A stretch of DNA of 64,000 nt. Source: Bacillota bacterium (GTDB taxonomy: Bacteria; Bacillota; Clostridia; Christensenellales; Aristaeellaceae). Shown here piece after piece: positions 60,139-64,000 of the stretch. The notes under the pieces are model-generated. The model was not told the origin of the DNA, searched no databases, and worked only from the letters and a program-made list of their open reading frames with translations. Positions within the stretch are counted from its first letter, which is position 1; each line of letters starts with the position of its first letter. Both the position numbers and the translations under genes were made by a program. The stretch is from contig JAEZHK010000020.1 of the NCBI GenBank assembly GCA_023416655.1, positions 1 through 64,000 on the forward strand. The letters run 5' to 3'.

Positions 60139-60930
60139 ATGAACGTCTATCGGAGGGAAATCCGCTCGAGCCTGAAGTCGATGATCTTCTGGTGCCTCGG
60201 GGTGCTCCTTTTCCTGGCTGCCTCGATGCAGAAGTACCAGGCACTCAGTCTGGACCCGGCTTCGCTCAACATTATGTACCAGCTGCCCCAGGCGCTGCAG
60301 GACATGTTCGGCGTGGGATATCTGGACTTTACCAAGGCCAGCGGTTTTTACGGCATGATCTACCCGTACCTCGTGCTGATGGCGGCGGTGCACGCTTCCA
60401 TGCTGGGCGCGGTGACCGTCTCCAAGGAGGAGCGGGACAAGACCGGCGAATTCCTCTACGCGAAGCCCGCCTCCCGCGCCCGGGTGCTGACCTTTAAGGC
60501 GCTTTCCGCGCTGACGGCGGCGGGCGCGCTGACGATTGTGATCTGGGCGTCCTCGCTGGCATTCGTCCGGGGCGGCGGAGAGGACCTGGGCGGCACCGTC
60601 GCGCGCCTCATGGCGGGGCTCTTCCTGACGCAGATGGTGTTTCTTTCGCTGGGCGTGGCTTCGGCGGCGGTGTTCGCCCGGCCCAAGGCCGCGCCGGGCA
60701 TCGCCACCGGCGTCATGATGGCGGCATACCTGTTGTCGGTCGCCATCGACGTCAGCGGCAGGCTGGGTGCGCTGAAGGCCTTCACGCCCTTTGAGTACTT
60801 CGACGCCCGCCGCATCATCGGGCGCGGGGAAGGGCTGAGCCCCTGGTATGTCGCGCTCTGCCTCATCCTGACGGCGGCGCTGACCGCCGCGGCCTACCTG
60901 CGCTTTAAAAAACGGGATCTAAAGGTATAA
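60139..60930 (+). CDS. ABC-2 type permease (second)
   Basis: 263 residues from ATG 60139 after GGGGAGGGAG. Same architecture as the preceding gene, with MNVYRREIRSSLKSMIFWCLG and the loop TVSKEERDKTGEFLYAKPASRARVLTFKA (in pieces); the shared loop suggests the pair arose by duplication and forms a heterodimer. Export substrate unknown. Confidence 0.93.
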   Translation: MNVYRREIRSSLKSMIFWCLGVLLFLAASMQKYQALSLDPASLNIMYQLPQALQDMFGVGYLDFTKASGFYGMIYPYLVLMAAVHASMLGAVTVSKEERDKTGEFLYAKPASRARVLTFKALSALTAAGALTIVIWASSLAFVRGGGEDLGGTVARLMAGLFLTQMVFLSLGVASAAVFARPKAAPGIATGVMMAAYLLSVAIDVSGRLGALKAFTPFEYFDARRIIGRGEGLSPWYVALCLILTAALTAAAYLRFKKRDLKV

Positions 60931-60953
60931 CATAAGCGATGGGAGAAGGGACC

Positions 60954-61595
60954 ATGACGGAAGAGGAACGCATCTTTAAGGGCATCCTGTTCAGCCCCGG
61001 CAACGCGGCGCTGAGGGCGATCAAACTGCGCTCGCACAATCTCAGCAGCTTCTATAGCCGCACCCTGGAGGACGAAACCGAAGTGCGAAAGGATCTTTTA
61101 CAGCAGATCCTGGGGCGGATGGGCGCGAACTGCTTCATGCAGGGGCCGATCTTCTTCCACTACGGCGTCCACACAGAGATCGGCGACAACTTCTTTGGAA
61201 ACTACAACCTGACCGTGCAGGATGACGCGAAGGTGGTCATCGGTGACAACGCGAATTTCGGCCCCAACGTGACCATCGTGACACCCTCGCATCCGCTGAT
61301 CGCCAGCGAACGGTGCCTGATGCTGGACGGTAACGGCGAGCCGAAGCACCTGTGCTACGCGCGGCCTGTGACCATCGGGAACGACGTTTGGCTGGGCGCG
61401 AACGTGGTTGTCTGCGGCGGCGTGACGATCGGAGACGGCTGCGTGGTCGGTGCGGGCAGCGTGGTGACCCGGGATTTGCCGCCCAATTCGCTGGCGGCGG
61501 GGGTGCCCTGTAAGGTAATCCGGGAGATCACGGAGGCAGACAGCATGCGCTACCGTCCGGAGATCCTGGCGGACTGCCGCGTGATCGAGGAATAA
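60954..61595 (+). CDS. Sugar O-acetyltransferase (maltose/galactoside acetyltransferase-like)
   Basis: 213 residues from ATG 60954 after GGGAGAAGGG. Left-handed beta-helix of hexapeptide repeats, for example VIGDNANFGPNVTIVTPSHPL, where the His of TPSHP is the catalytic base, and VTIGNDVWLGANVVVCGGVTIGDGCVVGAGSVVT (in pieces). Acetylates sugars using acetyl-CoA, a detoxification or modification role. Only 23 nt after the exporter permease, so it belongs to the same operon: the exporter may handle acetylated products. Confidence 0.92.
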   Translation: MTEEERIFKGILFSPGNAALRAIKLRSHNLSSFYSRTLEDETEVRKDLLQQILGRMGANCFMQGPIFFHYGVHTEIGDNFFGNYNLTVQDDAKVVIGDNANFGPNVTIVTPSHPLIASERCLMLDGNGEPKHLCYARPVTIGNDVWLGANVVVCGGVTIGDGCVVGAGSVVTRDLPPNSLAAGVPCKVIREITEADSMRYRPEILADCRVIEE

Positions 61596-61612
61596 CCCCC
61601 TCAACAAAATGT

Positions 61613-61645
61613 GCTCCCCGCGTGATTTTCGCGGGGAGCGTTTTT
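61613..61645 (+). terminator. Intrinsic terminator of the TetR-exporter operon
   Basis: GCTCCCCGCG-TGATTTT-CGCGGGGAGC followed by GTTTTT; perfect 10-bp stem. Confidence 0.95.
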
Positions 61646-61701
61646 ATGAATCAAGGCCGTTTGAAGGGCGTTTTGCCGTAAAACAAGGTGCCCGGAATGC
61701 A

Positions 61702-62238
61702 TCAGGGCAGGAACAGCGCGGGGGGCGGATCGCACCAGACCTGGGCCTCCACGTAGCGCTCAGGGCCGAACTCGCCGCCCGCATTCCAGTCCTGCGGCAG
61801 GCCGTACCGTTCGATGACGGGCAGAATCTCCTTCAGGGTGTAGACGGCGTTTCTGTATTCCCGACCGTCCCGTACACGCGGGCTGAAAGTGGGGAACATG
61901 TCGCCGTATGTGAAGGAGACGGTGGCCTCGTCCAGCGCCTCCGTTGACAGCTTGATCCATGCGGCGTCCCGGTACCAGGTCTCAAGCCATGGGCAGCGCT
62001 CCACCACGAAGTAATGGGGCGTCGCCCGCGCGGGCCTGCCTCCCTTTGCGATGAACAGGCCGCGCACTTGCTGCTCCAGCTCCCGCCGGCGCTCGAGATA
62101 GCCCTCCGGGCGGCGGGCCGCGAAGGTTTCACCACGCGCTTGGATGCCGTTCAGAACCCGCATAGCATCACCCGGCGCGAGGTCGGACAGGTTTCGCAGC
62201 GGTCCCTGATCGCGCTCGTAGTAATGATATAAGATCAC
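61702..62238 (-). CDS. Protein of unknown function (178 aa)
   Basis: 178 residues from GTG 62238, with GGTGAG upstream. No membrane segment or signal. Features: an N-terminal MILYHYYERDQGPLRNLSDL, a highly charged helix (ARRPEGYLERRRELEQQVR), TPHYFVVERCPWLETWYRDA and several aromatic-rich segments. Tyr/Trp/His content resembles small toxin-like or ADP-ribosyl-type folds, but no active-site motif can be shown. It has its own promoter at 62355-62383. Family not recognised. Confidence 0.7.
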   Translation of the reverse strand: MILYHYYERDQGPLRNLSDLAPGDAMRVLNGIQARGETFAARRPEGYLERRRELEQQVRGLFIAKGGRPARATPHYFVVERCPWLETWYRDAAWIKLSTEALDEATVSFTYGDMFPTFSPRVRDGREYRNAVYTLKEILPVIERYGLPQDWNAGGEFGPERYVEAQVWCDPPPALFLP

Positions 62239-62354
62239 TTTTTCTCACCGTACCGCGCGTGGACAAGGAACCGCGAAAGCGCGGATGCCCTGTTTCGCGT
62301 ATCCTCTCCGCTTGGCGAAGCGTTTTCACCGTTTTCAATGGGCGCGGCATGGTT

Positions 62355-62383
62355 CATTATGCCACACCGACGCGCTCCGGGCA
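62355..62383 (-). promoter_or_regulatory. Promoter of the 178-aa protein gene
   Basis: Minus-strand TTGCCC (62378-62383), 17-nt spacer, CATAAT (62355-62360). Between 62383 and 62463 there is a hairpin GGCCGCT/AGCGGCC (62403-62428) that may terminate the cheX transcript. Confidence 0.65.
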
Positions 62384-62462
62384 AGACCTTATGATGCGTG
62401 AAGGCCGCTCCGTCAAGCGAAGCGGCCCGATGCTTTTTGGCGGAGCGAAGTGCCGATCCGAA

Positions 62463-62912
62463 TCACATCGCCGGGCTTAGGCGGATGTCCAGGCACAAGT
62501 CGCCGAGCGGGGTGGTCAGGCAGGAGGCCGTGCGCAGCGCATACGCCTTGCCGTCGTCGGCCTCGCGCAGCTCCGGGGGCAGGATGTCGCACGCCAGGTT
62601 GTCGCCCGAGAGCAGCGTCAGCACGTTGCCGCTGATGATGTTGGCGATCTCCGCCATCGCGGAGGTTACGAAGTCATCCACGCTCTCCACTTCCATGCCG
62701 CTCATGATGCTGACCATGTTGATGGATGTTACATGCGGGAAGAGGTAGAACACATCACCTGTAAGATCCCCCGTGACGCCGATGGCAACGGACAGCGCGC
62801 CGTCCCGCGCGAAGGACTCCGCCGGGCGGTCCGAGACGTCCGAAAGGTCCAGCATCAGCTGGAAGACGCTCTTCGTCGCCTCCAGGAAGGGCTTGTAGAG
62901 GTCAACGGCCAT
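62463..62912 (-). CDS. cheX: CheX-like chemotaxis phosphatase
   Basis: 149 residues from ATG 62912, with GGAGG upstream. CheC/CheX/FliY family: FVTSAMAEIANIISGNVLTLL holds the E...N pair used to dephosphorylate CheY-P, with DGALSVAIGVTGDLTGDVFYLF as the central sheet. CheX is the single-site member of this family. The start overlaps the upstream hemerythrin gene by 11 nt, so the two are co-translated. Presence next to fliD and a sigma-D promoter supports a motility role. Confidence 0.88.
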   Translation of the reverse strand: MAVDLYKPFLEATKSVFQLMLDLSDVSDRPAESFARDGALSVAIGVTGDLTGDVFYLFPHVTSINMVSIMSGMEVESVDDFVTSAMAEIANIISGNVLTLLSGDNLACDILPPELREADDGKAYALRTASCLTTPLGDLCLDIRLSPAM

Positions 62913-63330
62913 TGTCCGCGCCTCCTTTCGAAAGCGCGTAGGTGGCGATGCGCTGGTCCTCCGCGGCCACATGGTTGATCAGCCACGCCAGCAGCTTTCC
63001 GGCGAACTTAAGCATCAGTTGCTCGTCGCAACCCTTCTTTTCATATTGCTCCGAGAAGTCCAGCACGTACTGGACCATGTCCAGGTGCTTTTGCCGGTGC
63101 GCCTCGTAGCCGGGGTAGCCGATCTCAAGCTGGTAGGCCTCCTCGTCCTGGAAGTGCGCCACGACGTATGCCTTCATGAACGCCAGGGTTTCGTTGACCT
63201 GTTCAACCTTCTGATCCCAGGGAGCCGTCGAGCGCAGCGTCTGAAAAAATACGTCGACGCGCCGGAACAGCTCCTTGTGCTGGAAATCGATCAGCGAAAC
63301 GCCCAGTTCGTACTTGTCCCTCCAGAGCAT
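62902..63330 (-). CDS. Bacteriohemerythrin
   Basis: 142 residues from ATG 63330, set by AAGGAAGG. Four-helix bundle with the di-iron ligands readable in order: His in IDFQHKELF, His and Glu in VVAHFQDEEAYQ, His pair in HRQKHLDM and His/Asp in NHVAAEDQRI. Reversibly binds O2 through a di-iron centre and can serve as an oxygen sensor or oxygen buffer. Coupled by 11 nt to cheX and driven by a sigma-D-type promoter, so it probably serves aerotaxis or protection of the flagellar apparatus. Confidence 0.93.
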   Translation of the reverse strand: MLWRDKYELGVSLIDFQHKELFRRVDVFFQTLRSTAPWDQKVEQVNETLAFMKAYVVAHFQDEEAYQLEIGYPGYEAHRQKHLDMVQYVLDFSEQYEKKGCDEQLMLKFAGKLLAWLINHVAAEDQRIATYALSKGGADNGR

Positions 63331-63369
63331 TCGGTTCCTTCCTTTCATTGCGTTGTGTCCATGTGTATT

Positions 63370-63396
63370 CTATCGGCTGTTTTTTACTTTTTTTGA
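63370..63396 (-). promoter_or_regulatory. Sigma-D (FliA) type promoter for hemerythrin-cheX
   Basis: Minus-strand TCAA (63393-63396), exactly 15-nt spacer, GCCGATAG (63370-63377); consensus for the motility sigma factor is TAAA-N15-GCCGATAA. It lies 40 nt before the hemerythrin start. Confidence 0.75.
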
Positions 63397-63596
63397 GCGC
63401 TTCCCGCGTTCTTTGAAGGAAACGCGGGGTAAAGGTTACTTGAAGGATACCGCGGTAGTTCAAACCGCGCCCGGTGACGGGTACAAATGCGGCATTGAAG
63501 TAAAATTTTCTCAGGATGTTATAATTTTTGCCCCGGCGTTCGATATAAGTGATGTACGAAAAATGAGCGGGCGCGTTTCTCGTGGGAGGGGATCAA

Positions 63597-64000
63597 ATGG
63601 CAAGTTCAGTCAACGCATCCACGCTGAGGCTCACCGGTATGTCCTCCGGCATGGACACCGAGAGCATTGTTGAAGGTCTTCTGACCGCCAGCAAGCTCAA
63701 GATTGACAGCGCTGAAAAGCAGAAGACCCTCCTGTCGTGGAAGCAAGAGGCTTACAAGTCCATCCTGACAAAGCTGAGTTCCTTCCAGACCAAGTATTTT
63801 GGCACCTCGGCCACCTCGAGCTCCTCTGCGAACACCCTTCTGGGTTCGTCGCTTTCGAAGCTTGGCGCCAGCTACAGTTCCAGCTACATCTCCGTCACGC
63901 CCAGCGCGGATTCCAACGCCGGTTCCCTCTATGTCGCCGACATCGTCAGCCTGGCCTCCAGCGCCAAGCTGTCCAGCGCCTCCGGCGTCAGCTCCAGCCC
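63597..64000 (+). CDS. fliD: Flagellar hook-associated protein 2 (FliD), N-terminal part cut by window
   Basis: 134 complete codons from ATG 63597, preceded by GGGAGGGG. The start MASSVNASTLRLTGMSSGMD followed by TESIVEGLLTASKLKID matches the FliD N-terminal region (consensus about GLASGLDTESIVKQLM), which forms the coiled-coil base of the filament cap. The remainder is Ser/Ala/Thr-rich as expected for this protein, and the frame is still open at 64000. FliD caps the growing flagellar filament and directs flagellin assembly. A -10 TATAAT (63520-63525) with TTGAAG 19 nt upstream is a possible promoter. Confidence 0.92.
   Translation, partial: MASSVNASTLRLTGMSSGMDTESIVEGLLTASKLKIDSAEKQKTLLSWKQEAYKSILTKLSSFQTKYFGTSATSSSSANTLLGSSLSKLGASYSSSYISVTPSADSNAGSLYVADIVSLASSAKLSSASGVSSS

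Overview
The window looks like a piece of a G+C-rich, anaerobic, motile Gram-positive chromosome, most likely of the class Clostridia. The evidence is HrcA with a perfect CIRCE operator, pyruvate phosphate dikinase, an Rnf complex in the order C-D-G-E-A-B, a SpoIID-type protein, flagellar FliD, CheX, many strong AGGAGG-type ribosome sites and canonical TTGACA/TATAAT promoters. Proline/alanine/threonine-rich tails on several membrane-anchored proteins would fit Christensenellales-like gut lineages, but that is only an impression. I see no rRNA, tRNA, CRISPR array, transposase, phage gene or replication origin.

Layout. 1-10 kb: the 3' end of ppdK, a DNRLRE-like protein divergent from a small unknown protein, a TetR regulator with an ATC-hydrolase-like protein, several single-pass membrane proteins of unknown role (one with a zinc ribbon and a peptidoglycan-binding domain), a HAD phosphatase, and a NYN nuclease with two LOTUS domains. 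10-17 kb: a ZnuA-like lipoprotein that lacks expected metal ligands, a SpoIID-like lipoprotein, radA, a membrane-tethered metallophosphoesterase and a polysaccharide deacetylase. 17-22 kb: hrcA-grpE-dnaK-dnaJ under CIRCE control. 22-29 kb: an oligopeptide ABC transporter, with oppA divergent from oppBCDF. 29-32 kb: a translationally coupled trio of alanine racemase, M20 amidohydrolase and C39-like peptidase. 32-38 kb: an amino acid permease, a secreted FMN/FAD reductase, and an attenuated leader ahead of a small membrane protein and an Amt-PII fusion. 38-43.5 kb: the rnf operon. 43.6-57.6 kb: a MATE exporter and an AraC-controlled sugar cluster (ABC transporter, URO-D-like methyltransferase homologue, two GH38 alpha-mannosidases, a nitrilase-family amidase). 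57.7-61.6 kb: an autoregulated TetR, an ABC exporter and a sugar O-acetyltransferase. 61.7-64 kb: an unknown protein, CheX, bacteriohemerythrin and the start of fliD.

The most unusual feature is not a gene. Six copies of a 163-169 bp element (10933-11095, 13584-13750, 16727-16891, 22616-22778, 28616-28783, 31906-32074) lie between genes. Each folds into four hairpins in fixed order, with a hairpin 3 of exactly 36 nt and a constant 14-nt linker next to it. Arms differ between copies but change in compensating pairs. Four copies follow the 3' end of a co-oriented gene, two of them with the stop codon inside the first hairpin, and one clearly sits between a stop codon and an intrinsic terminator, so it should be transcribed. 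I do not recognise the family. It is the best candidate here for an undescribed structured RNA or a miniature mobile element.

The metabolic theme is peptide, amino-acid and mannose-glycan scavenging, with energy conservation through Rnf, ammonium uptake through Amt-PII, and stress and motility functions.
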